Below are positions 35,456 through 44,573 of a stretch of 64,000 nt of DNA, in pieces; the first letter of the stretch is position 1; each line of letters opens with the position of its first letter. The stretch spans positions 2,858,001 through 2,922,000 of the forward strand of contig NZ_CP122960.1 in assembly GCF_029854195.1 (NCBI RefSeq), written 5' to 3'. The notes under the pieces are model-generated. The model ran no database searches, was not told where the DNA came from, and was given only the letters and a program-made list of their open reading frames with translations. The position numbers were made by a program, and so were the translations under genes. This stretch comes from Amylibacter sp. IMCC11727. Lineage in GTDB: Bacteria; Pseudomonadota; Alphaproteobacteria; Rhodobacterales; Rhodobacteraceae.

Positions 35456-35887
35456 CTAATCTGACCTCATAGCCCCTATAACCCGCCGTGTTAGGCTGAG
35501 GAAAAGCTCCCGTTCGGCGGCGTCCAAATCTGCCAACGCCACAGCGTTTTGATCGTTTGCGGATTGATACGCCTGCGCTTTGATCTCGACCGCTTTCGCG
35601 GTCAGCCAGATTTTTTGCACCCTCGCATCCGCTTCGTCCTTGGTTCGCTTTATCAAACCATCCCGCTCCATACGATTAAGCGTGTTTGCCAACGTGGCTT
35701 GCTCAATATCAAGACGAACCAAAAGGTCGCGTTGTGACACACCATCCTTTTCCCAAAGTTCCAACAAGATCGGAAATTGGCCAATAACAATACCCAACGG
35801 GGCGATGCGATCTTGCAATCCTTTGGCGAACAATCGCGCCATGTGGTTCACAAGGTATCCAGCAGAGGAATCTTTATCAAAAGTCAT
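35456..35887 (-). CDS. MarR-family transcriptional regulator
   Basis: This 143-residue winged-helix regulator has VSQRDLLVRLDIEQATLANTLNRMERDGLIKRTKDEADARVQKIWLTAKA (residues about 49-98), which is the MarR HTH and wing with the conserved D-x-R. It is divergent from a monooxygenase-like gene. The space between them holds two identical 14-bp palindromic sites, the likely operators for autoregulation and control of that gene. The effector is unknown. Confidence 0.92.
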   Translation of the reverse strand: MTFDKDSSAGYLVNHMARLFAKGLQDRIAPLGIVIGQFPILLELWEKDGVSQRDLLVRLDIEQATLANTLNRMERDGLIKRTKDEADARVQKIWLTAKAVEIKAQAYQSANDQNAVALADLDAAERELFLSLTRRVIGAMRSD

Positions 35888-35905
35888 GTCAGAGATTTAC
35901 ACTTG

Positions 35906-35941
35906 TATAGCTTGCTATGCAATATTATATAGCTTGCTATG
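35906..35941. promoter_or_regulatory. Two tandem palindromic MarR operators
   Basis: TATAGCTTGCTATG occurs twice (35906-35919 and 35928-35941), 22 bp apart start to start, about two helical turns. Each contains the perfect dyad ATAGC TT GCTAT. They lie 18 bp upstream of the marR start and 26 bp upstream of the divergent start at 35968. Confidence 0.85.
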
Positions 35942-35967
35942 TTAATAAGAATCGAAAGGCTAAAACC

Positions 35968-36336
35968 ATGTCAAAACTTCAAGAACTCGACCCCATCGTC
36001 GCCCTTGCCGATCAACTGCAATCCGAAGAAGGGCCGGTCGTTTTGGTCAATATTTTCACGGTGGATGCTGCCGAAGAAGACGCGCTCGTCACCGCCTGGA
36101 CCCACGATGCACACTTTATGAAAGAACAACCCGGTTATGTTTCGACCCAGCTTCACAAGGGAATTGCAGGCAGCTCTACCTTTATGAACTACGCCATTTG
36201 GCAAGACGTCGCGTCCTTTCGCGCGGCCTTCACAAACCCAGAATTCCAGCGCCGCATCGGGCAATATCCGCCAAGCGCAGTAACTCGCCCGCACCTTTTT
36301 ACAAAATTGGCAATCGACAATCTTTGCACAGCCTAA
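35968..36336 (+). CDS. Antibiotic-biosynthesis-monooxygenase-type (ABM) protein
   Basis: This 122-residue protein has an ABM-like ferredoxin fold: GPVVLVNIFTVDAAEEDALVTAWTHDAHFMKEQPGYVSTQLHKG (residues 22-65) and FMNYAIWQDVASFRAAFTNPEF (73-94). ABM proteins are cofactor-free oxygenases acting on quinols and related aromatics; activity here is unproven. The ATG at 35968 is downstream of the two MarR sites. An upstream frame from 35917 would start inside the operators. It is followed 21 bp later by a membrane gene. Confidence 0.85.
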   Translation: MSKLQELDPIVALADQLQSEEGPVVLVNIFTVDAAEEDALVTAWTHDAHFMKEQPGYVSTQLHKGIAGSSTFMNYAIWQDVASFRAAFTNPEFQRRIGQYPPSAVTRPHLFTKLAIDNLCTA

Positions 36337-36357
36337 GCCGCGAATAGGAGTCTCCTC

Positions 36358-36810
36358 ATGCTTGGAAAAATTCACCCAATCGCTGGCGTCATTGGGTTTC
36401 TAACAATCCTCACCTTTTGGACCTCTACCGCTATCAGCGAACTCTTTGCCAGTTATGAAACAGTGGCCGCTGTAAAACAGATGGTTCTGTACGGCATGTT
36501 CATACTCTTGCCCTCAATGGCCATCGTTGGCGCGTCTGGAATGAAAATGGGCAGCCGCCGCAAAGATGCGCCAGCCCGTGCCAAAAAGAAAAGAATGCCG
36601 ATCATCGCGGCCAACGGCCTGTTGATCCTGCTACCGCTCGCATTTTTTCTGGAATCCAAAGCCAGCGCTGGCAGCTTCGACACAACTTTCTACACACTGC
36701 AAGTCGTTGAACTGGTCGCAGGTGCAACCAATTTGACCCTAATGGCCCTCAGCATCCGTGACGGCCGCGCAATGGGCCAACGCCGCCGATCAATGCACGC
36801 AAAAACCTAA
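36358..36810 (+). CDS. Four-helix membrane protein in the MarR-regulated pair
   Basis: This 150-residue protein has hydrophobic helices near residues 8-25, 40-60, 81-100 and 112-132. A basic loop (MGSRRKDAPARAKKKR) lies between helices two and three. A conserved-looking IHPIAG start and GAGT-type Shine-Dalgarno (TAGGAG before the ATG) are seen. No family is recognised. It is co-directional with the ABM gene and likely shares its MarR-controlled promoter, which hints at a quinone-, drug- or redox-related role. Confidence 0.75.
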   Translation: MLGKIHPIAGVIGFLTILTFWTSTAISELFASYETVAAVKQMVLYGMFILLPSMAIVGASGMKMGSRRKDAPARAKKKRMPIIAANGLLILLPLAFFLESKASAGSFDTTFYTLQVVELVAGATNLTLMALSIRDGRAMGQRRRSMHAKT

Positions 36811-36824
36811 GGAAAATCAATCAG

Positions 36825-36850
36825 GCCGCTTCACCGGAAGCGGCTTGTTT
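36825..36850 (+). terminator. Rho-independent terminator
   Basis: GCCGCTTC and GAAGCGGC (36825-36832, 36837-36844) form a stem with a 4-nt loop followed by TTGTTT. It ends the rightward MarR-controlled pair and sits 5 bp before the convergent polA stop. Confidence 0.8.
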
Positions 36851-36854
36851 GCGT

Positions 36855-39656
36855 TTAGTGCGCTTCCGCCCAGTTCGCCCCCTGTCCCGCATCCACAATC
36901 AGCGGCACATCAATCTCAACGGCGGGCATCGCCGCCCCTTCCATCACGGCTTTCACCACTGAAATCGTTTCATCAACCGCTGCCTCTGGAACTTCGAACA
37001 ACAGTTCGTCATGCACCTGCAACAGCATTCGCGCGGGCAGATGCGCAATCGCATCGGGCATTCGGATCATCGCGCGGCGAATAACATCCGCTGCTGTCCC
37101 TTGGATCGGCGCGTTGATCGCCGCCCGCTTGGAAAACCCAGCCTGCGGCCCCTTCGCGTCAATGTTCGGCGTGTGGATTTTGCGCCCAAACAGCGTCTGC
37201 ACAAACCCGTGTGCCTTCGCGAATGCCACCGTATCATCCATATAGGTTCGAATGCCTGGGAAGCGTTCAAAATAACGATCAATGAACCCTTGCGCATCCT
37301 TACGCGGTATCCGCAGATTCCGCGCCAGACCGAACCCTGAAATCCCGTAAATCACCCCAAAGTTAATCGCTTTGGCCTGACGGCGCACATCTGGCGTCAT
37401 CTCATCCAGCGGCACATCAAACATCTCTGATGCGGTCAGCGCGTGAATATCAATCCCATCCGCAAAAGCCTGCTGCAATTCGGGTATCTTCGCAATATGC
37501 GCCAAAATCCGCAGCTCAATCTGGGAATAATCGAGCGCCACCAGCACATTCCCCTCCTCTGCCACGAACGCTTCGCGAATTTTGCGTCCCTCTTCGGATC
37601 GAATAGGAATATTCTGCAAATTCGGATCAGTCGAGGCCAACCGCCCCGTGCTCGCCCCCGCAATATGATAAGACGTATGAACCCGCCCCGTATCCGCATT
37701 GATGTGGTTCTGCAGCGCATCCGTATAGGTGGATTTCAGCTTGCTCATCTGCCGCCAGTCAAGCACGCGGGCAGGCAAATCATTGCCCTCTGCCGCCAAA
37801 TCCTCCAGCACATCGACACCCGTGGAATAAGCCCCTGTCTTGCCTTTCTTGCCCCCCTGCAACCCCATCTCGTCAAACAGAATTTCGCCAAGCTGCTTGG
37901 GCGACCCCACATTAAATGACCGCCCCGCCAGTTGATGAATTTCATCCTCCAGCCCAGCCATTTTCTGCGCGAAATTGTTCGACATGCGGCTCAACACATC
38001 GCGATCCACCTTGATCCCGTGCATTTCCATTGTCGCGAGAACGGGCACCAACGGCCGCTCCAGCGTCTCATAAACCTTGGTCACTTTCGTGGTATGCAGC
38101 TGTGGCTTAAACATCTGCCACAGGCGCAGCGTGATATCCGCATCCTCAGCCGCATATTTCACCGCCTCGTCAATGGGCACCATATCAAACGTTTTAGCAG
38201 ATTTCCCCGTCCCCAGCAGCGTCTTAATGCTGATTGGTTTGTGATCCAGATATCGCTCGCTCAGCGCATCCATCCCATGATTGTGCATCCCACCATGCAG
38301 CGCATAAGACAGCAGCATCGTGTCATCAATCGGCGCGACCTCGATCCCCTGACGGCGGAAAATCTTCAGATCATACTTCATGTTCTGACCGATCTTGATA
38401 ATCGCATCATCTTCCAAAACGTCCTTGAGCATGGAAAGCGCTTCGCTCGCATCCATCTGCCCCTCGGCCAATGCGGCACCGCCAAACAAATCGCCTTCGC
38501 CATCCTTATGGGCCAGTGGAATGTAACAGGCTTCGCCCGCCTCCACGCAAAGGCAAATCCCCACCACATCAACGACCATTTCGTTCAGCCCAGTGGTTTC
38601 CGTATCAACCGCAACCCAGCCCCGTTCCCGAATACGATCAATCCAAACCTGCAAGGCGGCAGCATCGCGCACGCATTCATATTTCTCGGCATCAAATCCC
38701 GCCGTGGCCGACGCAGGCACAGGGGCCGCACCCAACACTTCTGGCTCTACAATCGTGGGCGGTTCCACCCCCAACTTGCTGGCAATCCGCGTGGTCAGCG
38801 TGCGAAACTCCATCTCCGCCAGAAACCCCAGCACATCTTCCGCCACAGGCTCGCGCACATCCATTTCCGCCAGATTGATGTCCAAATCCATATCTTGCTT
38901 CAACGTCACCAAATCACGGCTGATGCGAATTTGATCCGCATAATCAATCAAGGTCTGCCGCCGCTTGGGCTGTTTAATTTCCTCAGCCCGCGCCAACAAA
39001 GTATCAAGATCACCATATTCGTTAATCAACAAAGCCGCCGTCTTGATCCCAATCCCTGGCGCCCCTGGCACATTGTCCACGCTGTCCCCCGCCAGCGATT
39101 GCACATCAATCACCCGCTCAGGCCCCACGCCGAACTTCTCTTCTACTTCCTCAACACCAATGCGCTTGTTCTTCATGGCATCCAGCATTTCAATGCCACC
39201 GCCCACCAGCTGCATCAAATCCTTGTCCGAACTGATAATCGTCACACGCGCCCCAGCATCACGTGCCTTCACGGCCAAGGTCGCAATAATATCATCCGCC
39301 TCAAATCCCTCTTCTTCGATACACGCCAGATTAAACGCGCGCGTTGCATCGCGGGTCAGGGGAAATTGCGGAACCAAATCCTCAGGCGCTGGGGGACGGT
39401 TCGCCTTATACTCTGGATAAATGTCAGACCGAAACGTTTTCCCTTTGGCATCAAAGATCACCGCACAATGGGTCGGCGCATCGTGGCCTTTGTTATCTTC
39501 CACGAATTTATACAACATATTGCAAAACCCAGACACCGCACCGACGGGGAGGCCATCGGACTTTCGTGTAAGCGGAGGAAGCGCGTGATAGGCTCGAAAG
39601 ATAAACCCAGACCCGTCAATTAAATGCAGATGATGCCCTTTACCGATGCTTGCCAC
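36855..39656 (-). CDS. polA: DNA polymerase I
   Basis: This 933-residue repair and replication polymerase has three domains. The 5'-3' exonuclease comes first (HLIDGSGFIFRAYHALPP, residues about 1-300), then a 3'-5' proofreading domain with DTETTGLNE near 350, and a family A polymerase with ALDYSQIELRILAHI near 707, RRQAKAINFGVIYGISGFGLARN and QVHDELLFEVPE near 884. A GTG at 39656, preceded by AAAGGTAAG, gives the normal N-terminus MASIGKGHHLHLIDG; the frame runs further upstream without homology. Confidence 0.96.
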   Translation of the reverse strand: MASIGKGHHLHLIDGSGFIFRAYHALPPLTRKSDGLPVGAVSGFCNMLYKFVEDNKGHDAPTHCAVIFDAKGKTFRSDIYPEYKANRPPAPEDLVPQFPLTRDATRAFNLACIEEEGFEADDIIATLAVKARDAGARVTIISSDKDLMQLVGGGIEMLDAMKNKRIGVEEVEEKFGVGPERVIDVQSLAGDSVDNVPGAPGIGIKTAALLINEYGDLDTLLARAEEIKQPKRRQTLIDYADQIRISRDLVTLKQDMDLDINLAEMDVREPVAEDVLGFLAEMEFRTLTTRIASKLGVEPPTIVEPEVLGAAPVPASATAGFDAEKYECVRDAAALQVWIDRIRERGWVAVDTETTGLNEMVVDVVGICLCVEAGEACYIPLAHKDGEGDLFGGAALAEGQMDASEALSMLKDVLEDDAIIKIGQNMKYDLKIFRRQGIEVAPIDDTMLLSYALHGGMHNHGMDALSERYLDHKPISIKTLLGTGKSAKTFDMVPIDEAVKYAAEDADITLRLWQMFKPQLHTTKVTKVYETLERPLVPVLATMEMHGIKVDRDVLSRMSNNFAQKMAGLEDEIHQLAGRSFNVGSPKQLGEILFDEMGLQGGKKGKTGAYSTGVDVLEDLAAEGNDLPARVLDWRQMSKLKSTYTDALQNHINADTGRVHTSYHIAGASTGRLASTDPNLQNIPIRSEEGRKIREAFVAEEGNVLVALDYSQIELRILAHIAKIPELQQAFADGIDIHALTASEMFDVPLDEMTPDVRRQAKAINFGVIYGISGFGLARNLRIPRKDAQGFIDRYFERFPGIRTYMDDTVAFAKAHGFVQTLFGRKIHTPNIDAKGPQAGFSKRAAINAPIQGTAADVIRRAMIRMPDAIAHLPARMLLQVHDELLFEVPEAAVDETISVVKAVMEGAAMPAVEIDVPLIVDAGQGANWAEAH

Positions 39657-39700
39657 GTGCTTACCTTTACAAGAATTCCAAGATGTCAGGACCAACCTAA

Positions 39701-40210
39701 ATGAACGCCAAAGCCTTTGCGATAGCCATTTTGTGTTTCTCGGCCTCTGCACCGCTCAGCGCCCAAGATTCCTGCACATTTCAGGAAAATGGCGAAAACA
39801 ACTGCGCCCATTTCGTCGGCTGTATCAACGAAGGCGAAACCTTGATCAAAGGAACCACACGGGGCTGGCAAAACGGCACACTTTACGGCGAAACCACCAC
39901 AGGCGTGGTATGCAAAGGCACATGGAGCTATGATGACCGCCTTGAAAAAGGCGAAGGCCTAATTGAATGCGAAGATGGCGAATCCGCCAATATCAACGTT
40001 TTTTCGCGCGGTGTGACTGTGCGCTCCATCACAGGGGTTGCAATTACGTCTTCGGGAAAACGCCTTCGCATTTGGGGCAGCACCGATCTGTCCACACTAT
40101 TCGCAGAACGCTATCCAGATGCCCCTGTCCCGGGCCAAACCTATAAATGTGGAACCGCATGGATTCCCCTGCCAACACAGTTTCCAAAAGACCCAGAATT
40201 AGCCAATTAA
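39701..40210 (+). CDS. Secreted Cys-containing protein, unknown function
   Basis: This 169-residue protein has a signal peptide (AFAIAILCFSASAPLSAQD). The mature part has six cysteines and Gly/Thr-rich beta-strand stretches (GTTRGWQNGTLYGETTTGVVCKGTWSYD). It is probably periplasmic. No family is recognised. It is divergent from polA, and its 3' end overlaps the 3' end of the adenylation-domain gene by 12 bp, tail to tail. Confidence 0.7.
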   Translation: MNAKAFAIAILCFSASAPLSAQDSCTFQENGENNCAHFVGCINEGETLIKGTTRGWQNGTLYGETTTGVVCKGTWSYDDRLEKGEGLIECEDGESANINVFSRGVTVRSITGVAITSSGKRLRIWGSTDLSTLFAERYPDAPVPGQTYKCGTAWIPLPTQFPKDPELAN

Positions 40211-43200
40211 TTCGGCAGCAAACCTGCGCCACGTCATCGGTGTATCCTTTTGAAAGGCCGCTGCATTTGCGCGTTGACCTGTCACCGCTTCAACGGTCAA
40301 GAATATTTCCATCACTTCCAGCGATGAAAATTCGGGGATCGTTTGTTCAAACCCATGCCAATCCGCAATCAACCCCCGATCCAGCGCCCATTGCCCGATC
40401 ACTGTTTCCACGGCGGTTAAATCATCAGGCGCGGCAACCTCCACCACAGCATCCGTGTCCAAACCAGCTTCCAGCTGCTGCAACAGAAACCCGCGATCAA
40501 GTTTTTCGCTCGGCAACTTTTTAAACTGATCCACAATCGCAATTTTCTTCGGTCGCGCCGATGTGCTGATTTTCTCTGAAATACGGGCGCTGATTTCTTC
40601 GCGCAACGCGCCGTCATCCAAACGGGCGCTTTCGACCGCCAGCAAAACAACGGACGCGCCATCAACCGTTTGCACAAACGCCGCTGTCCCTGTCACCCCT
40701 TTTACAAGCCCCGCAACATGCTCGATTTCCAGCAACGAAAACCGCCGCGCACCAAGGTTAATCTCGGAATCCACGCGCCCGAAAATTTCGATTTTACCGC
40801 TGGCCCGATCCCATTGCAGGATATCCCCCCCATCAAAGGAACGAGGCGCAAGCGGATCAATCACAGGGTTTTCCTGCGCCATATCAGCGATATACCCAAA
40901 CGCCACGCGTGGCCCAGACACACGTGCCACCCCTTTGCGCATGTCCCCCGTTTGCAAAACACCGTCTTCCCCAACAACGTCAAACGGAACACCTTCAACA
41001 ATTCGACCCCCTGGGCTGCCATTCCAGTGATCCTCTTCCAGATCGGAAATCGTGTCATAAGCGGAATAAAAATTCGTTTCCGTCGCCCCATAATTCATCG
41101 CCTGTTCGGCCCTTGGAAAATGCTTTCGTGCCGCTTTGACCACGGCTGCGGAAACGGGCTCACCCCAATATCCAATATGGCGCAGCTTTGGCGCACCCAC
41201 TGCCCCAATAGCTTTGCCAAACACTACGGATCGCCATTTCGTCGTTGGCGCTGACATCACAGAAACACCTGTTTGCGCCATCCATTCCAACAGCGCAAAG
41301 GTATCGCGCGACGCCTCATCAGTTGGCTGCACAATGCGCGCACCCACCGACAATCCTGCAAGAAAATCCATCACACCGGGGCAATCCCAACGATATACAT
41401 AATAATACCGCTCACCCTGTTTTGCTCCTGACAGCGCATAATAATTCCGCGCCCGATCCAACACGCAATATGGCAAGACCACCCCTTTTGGCGCCCCCGT
41501 ACTGCCCGAGGTGAACACCAGCAACCCGACCATTTCAGGTAGGAACTTTGGCAAAGACATTGGCGCATCAAACCCATCGGTCAGCTCTGCCAACGCATCG
41601 CGCCCACCACCCCCATCGACGATCAAAACCTCAAAGGCTTTTGTGCGATCCAACAGTGGTTTTATCTTGCTCCAACTGTCCGCCGTGGCGATCACCAGAT
41701 CAGGATCAAACGATTGTACCCGCGTTGCCATGGCCTGTGCTGGCAAATCATTTTCCACAGCACACAGCATGGATTGCGACGCAATCACCCCCGCAGACCC
41801 GCACAACATGGCGGCCCCTTTGGGTAAAATCAGCATAACGCGATGCTGATCCAAAAAGCGACGATCCTTTCCAAAATGGGCAGGTTTGTTGGTTTGAAAA
41901 TGCTGCACCACGGCTGCCATTTTCAAGCTATACGCACGCAATTCTTGCAAAGAAAGCGACTGGTCGCCAACGCACAGCGCATCCGACCTATCGTCCTTTT
42001 CCGCCAAAAAAGCGATGATCGACCCACGAACATCTGCATCTTCTTTCCACGCCTCTAATGGCATGAAATCGCGCGGTTCGGGGCAACCACCGTACTTTGA
42101 CAATCGCCCTGCGGACAGCGGCGCGCCCTTTTCTTTTGTTGCCCTTAATAGGGTTCGTGCAACACGCTGCGCATACCAAATGGCCCGAATTTCCAGCGAC
42201 CCTTCGTTGGGCGGGGGGGCGACCCTCTCCAAATCAAACCGCGCCACACCGTCCCTATCCAGCCAAGCGAACCGCGCCGCCACGTGGCTGCCTTTACTCA
42301 ACGCCAGAAACAACGGAAAGGTTTTGACGTAAAACGGACGCAGGAACCACGGCACAACCGCCTTTTCACCGGGCGCTGTCAATCCATCAAAATCAATGTC
42401 CAACGCCTTGCCGGGCCCCAGCGCATCCGCCGCCCGCGCCACTTGCAGCGCCTGTGACATGGCCTTGCGTTGCAACACTGGAAACGCCGCGCCCAGTTGC
42501 GCCAACTCTTCAGACACCCATGTTCGGCGCACATTGGATGGCCCCGTAAACCGTGCCACAAGGCTGGTCACAACGGTGCCGTTCATAAACCCCGCCAAGT
42601 TTGACAGATACCACATTGCCCCCACACTTGGCCCGTGCGCACCGATGGTAATCAACCCGCCATCAGCATCTGCCGCGTCTGCAAATACGTCCTTAGCACG
42701 CGAGCTGATCTGCGCGCTGTCCGCCAAGGCCAACAGCGCTCCTTTGCGCATTTGGCCCGCCTGATGAACCACGATATCCGCATCGCTTGCAGGGTCGACA
42801 GCCACGAAACCCCGCGCATCCGCCGCGTCGCAGATGGCCTTTGCCGCCACGGATTGGTGCGGCAAGATCAGACTTATCAGCCCATGTATTTTATCCTGAT
42901 CCGTGTCGCGTAAGTCCTGCGCAAACGGCAACTGGCGTAGGATCATACCCAAAATTCGCAGCGCACCTTTCGGGTCTACCGCAATAGACGGCTCCAATGC
43001 CTGCGCCAAATCCGCCAAGTCCACCAGCTCAAACGTATCGCGAAAATTGACATACCCAACAGGCCCCATTTCACGCGCCGCTGTATCAATCACGTCCCAG
43101 TCCCGCGCCGTCCCCAACCCAATCATTTGCACATATTGCGCCGCCAAAATCGCAAGCGACCTGTTCGCACTCACCATATCCAAATGCCGCGCGATCAATG

Positions 43201-43699
43201 CCCAGCCAGCATCCAGATCATCCATGAAATAATGATACATGGCTTGCGAATAAACACCATTTGCATCTGCAAACCCATCTGGAAACGGTGCATTCGAAAC
43301 CCGCCGAAACAACGCAGTCAACGCGTGCCGATCCATTTGGCCCGCTTGCAACCGCGCCAAATCCGCTTCAAACACATGCCCTGCTGTTTTTGCAGCACGT
43401 GGGTTTCGCATCTGCACTGTCGCGGCCAACGATGCTTTCTGCACCGATATCGCCCTATCCAAATCCGCCCAATCCGCATCAAGCAGGGGGTTTTCCCCTG
43501 CCAAAGCGCGCAAACGCGATAGCAAGTCCTCCGACGCATCTGGTTTCAAACGGTCCACCAAAACCGCCATGGCGGCTGAACGGATTTCAACCTCCGCTCG
43601 CGCCAATCCATCCAGCACATTACCACGCCGCGCCACAGGGGCCTTTGCCACCGGCAAGCCCGCACAAATCGCTGCAATACTGTCTGAAATTGAAATCAC
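40199..43699 (-). CDS. NRPS-like protein: acyltransferase-like region, adenylation and carrier domains
   Basis: This is a protein of about 1166 residues. Residues about 1-330 are helical and unassigned. Residues about 345-525 resemble an LPLAT/LpxL-type acyltransferase (GLITIGAHGPSVGAMW, later VPWFLRPFYVKTFPLFLAL and RFAWLDRDGVARFDL), but the acidic residue of HX4D/E is missing. An AMP-binding adenylation domain follows (VFTSGSTGAPKG near 730-740, MNYGATETNFYS, GRVDSEINLGARRFSLLEIE). The last 75 residues look like a carrier domain with Ser in EFSSLEVMEI. The GTG at 43699 follows AGAGG; TTG/GTG at 43720/43717 are alternatives. The product is unknown. Confidence 0.75.
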   Translation of the reverse strand: MISISDSIAAICAGLPVAKAPVARRGNVLDGLARAEVEIRSAAMAVLVDRLKPDASEDLLSRLRALAGENPLLDADWADLDRAISVQKASLAATVQMRNPRAAKTAGHVFEADLARLQAGQMDRHALTALFRRVSNAPFPDGFADANGVYSQAMYHYFMDDLDAGWALIARHLDMVSANRSLAILAAQYVQMIGLGTARDWDVIDTAAREMGPVGYVNFRDTFELVDLADLAQALEPSIAVDPKGALRILGMILRQLPFAQDLRDTDQDKIHGLISLILPHQSVAAKAICDAADARGFVAVDPASDADIVVHQAGQMRKGALLALADSAQISSRAKDVFADAADADGGLITIGAHGPSVGAMWYLSNLAGFMNGTVVTSLVARFTGPSNVRRTWVSEELAQLGAAFPVLQRKAMSQALQVARAADALGPGKALDIDFDGLTAPGEKAVVPWFLRPFYVKTFPLFLALSKGSHVAARFAWLDRDGVARFDLERVAPPPNEGSLEIRAIWYAQRVARTLLRATKEKGAPLSAGRLSKYGGCPEPRDFMPLEAWKEDADVRGSIIAFLAEKDDRSDALCVGDQSLSLQELRAYSLKMAAVVQHFQTNKPAHFGKDRRFLDQHRVMLILPKGAAMLCGSAGVIASQSMLCAVENDLPAQAMATRVQSFDPDLVIATADSWSKIKPLLDRTKAFEVLIVDGGGGRDALAELTDGFDAPMSLPKFLPEMVGLLVFTSGSTGAPKGVVLPYCVLDRARNYYALSGAKQGERYYYVYRWDCPGVMDFLAGLSVGARIVQPTDEASRDTFALLEWMAQTGVSVMSAPTTKWRSVVFGKAIGAVGAPKLRHIGYWGEPVSAAVVKAARKHFPRAEQAMNYGATETNFYSAYDTISDLEEDHWNGSPGGRIVEGVPFDVVGEDGVLQTGDMRKGVARVSGPRVAFGYIADMAQENPVIDPLAPRSFDGGDILQWDRASGKIEIFGRVDSEINLGARRFSLLEIEHVAGLVKGVTGTAAFVQTVDGASVVLLAVESARLDDGALREEISARISEKISTSARPKKIAIVDQFKKLPSEKLDRGFLLQQLEAGLDTDAVVEVAAPDDLTAVETVIGQWALDRGLIADWHGFEQTIPEFSSLEVMEIFLTVEAVTGQRANAAAFQKDTPMTWRRFAAELIG

Positions 43700-43810
43700 A
43701 CAAACCTCTGAAGTCACCAATTCAGGAAAAGCCTAAACGGTTTCAAAAGGGTGCGAAACGGAAATTATCTGTGGCGGCTTTGTTGGAACACCAAAGCGCA
43801 GATCGCGGGA

Positions 43811-43987
43811 TCAATGCCCTGCGTCAGCGCCTTCTTTGACCACAAACTTGCAGTCGCAATAAGGGCATTCAACCCAGCCATGCTCCATTGGAATTTGCAA
43901 CCAAACGCGCGGGTGCCCACCCTCACCACCATCACAATGAATGCGATAACTGTCTACTTCTTTGGTCTCTGGGGCTTGCGTGCTCAT
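43811..43987 (-). CDS. Zinc-finger domain protein (CHCC type)
   Basis: This is a 58-residue protein whose whole length is a CHCC zinc-binding module: SYRIHCDGGEGGHPRVWLQI, then WVECPYCDCKFVV. The same fold occurs in the NDUFS6-like complex I accessory protein of alphaproteobacteria. The ATG at 43987 follows GGAG by 8 nt. It is a plausible respiratory-complex assembly factor by family, but this is not shown here. Confidence 0.88.
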   Translation of the reverse strand: MSTQAPETKEVDSYRIHCDGGEGGHPRVWLQIPMEHGWVECPYCDCKFVVKEGADAGH

Positions 43988-44074
43988 ATCCAAAACTCCG
44001 TTAAATCACGCCCCCTTATTCTCAGCTAAATATGCGCTTTGCAAGTCTGTTTCGCCGCGTCACACGCGGTCCAT

Positions 44075-44164
44075 TTCTTCTTTTGTCCAAAAATATCCTC
44101 GGGTGAATGGGCCAACGGCCCAGAGGGGCGACGCCCCTCCCCCTGTGCGACAGCGCACACAGGC
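44075..44164 (+). repeat. Dispersed intergenic repeat, copy 5, with hairpins
   Basis: TTCTTCTTTTGTCC, AAATATCC, CGGG, then three short stems: GGGCC AAC GGCCC, AGGGGC GAC GCCCCT, and TGTGCG ACAG CGCACA. No ORF is seen in this 200-bp gap. Confidence 0.55.
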
Positions 44165-44186
44165 ATAACACGGCTATGTGTTGCGA

Positions 44187-44564
44187 TTAACCGCGTTCAA
44201 CCATGCGCCCAGCGCTCGCACCCCCTAAGATATGCACATGCAAATGGGGCACCTCTTGCACGCCATGCTCCCCCGCATTTGAAATCATACGGTATCCATC
44301 CCCCGTATCAGGGCTCACCCCAATGGCATCACAAACTTTGCCGATGGTACGCGTGAAATCAACGATCTCGGCGTCCGATGCTTCACGCGCGAAATGGTCG
44401 TAATTCACATACGGTCCCTTTGGGATCACCAAAACATGTTCTGGTCGCGCAGGTTGGATATCGCGAAAAGCCAAACAGTGATCGGTTTCCATCACCGTTG
44501 TGTTGGGGACTTCACCGCGCAGGATTTTGGCAAAAATATTTTGATCGTCGTAGTCATACGCCAT
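44187..44564 (-). CDS. HIT-family nucleotide-binding protein
   Basis: This 125-residue HIT protein is a nucleoside phosphoramidase/hydrolase of the HINT branch. The catalytic HxHxH is present as PHLHVHILGG near residues 106-115. IFAKILRGEVPNTTV (near 10-24) and PARPEHVLVIPKG (near 38-50) match the HINT family. It lies 10 bp downstream of the glycosyltransferase gene in the same direction but probably has a housekeeping role. Confidence 0.93.
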   Translation of the reverse strand: MAYDYDDQNIFAKILRGEVPNTTVMETDHCLAFRDIQPARPEHVLVIPKGPYVNYDHFAREASDAEIVDFTRTIGKVCDAIGVSPDTGDGYRMISNAGEHGVQEVPHLHVHILGGASAGRMVERG

Positions 44565-44573
44565 GGGCTGATC

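Noticed and set aside
37932..39623. A 563-residue open frame on the plus strand
   Set aside because: It lies entirely within polA on the opposite strand, has an Arg/His/Gln-rich composition with no domain, and is a codon-bias shadow.
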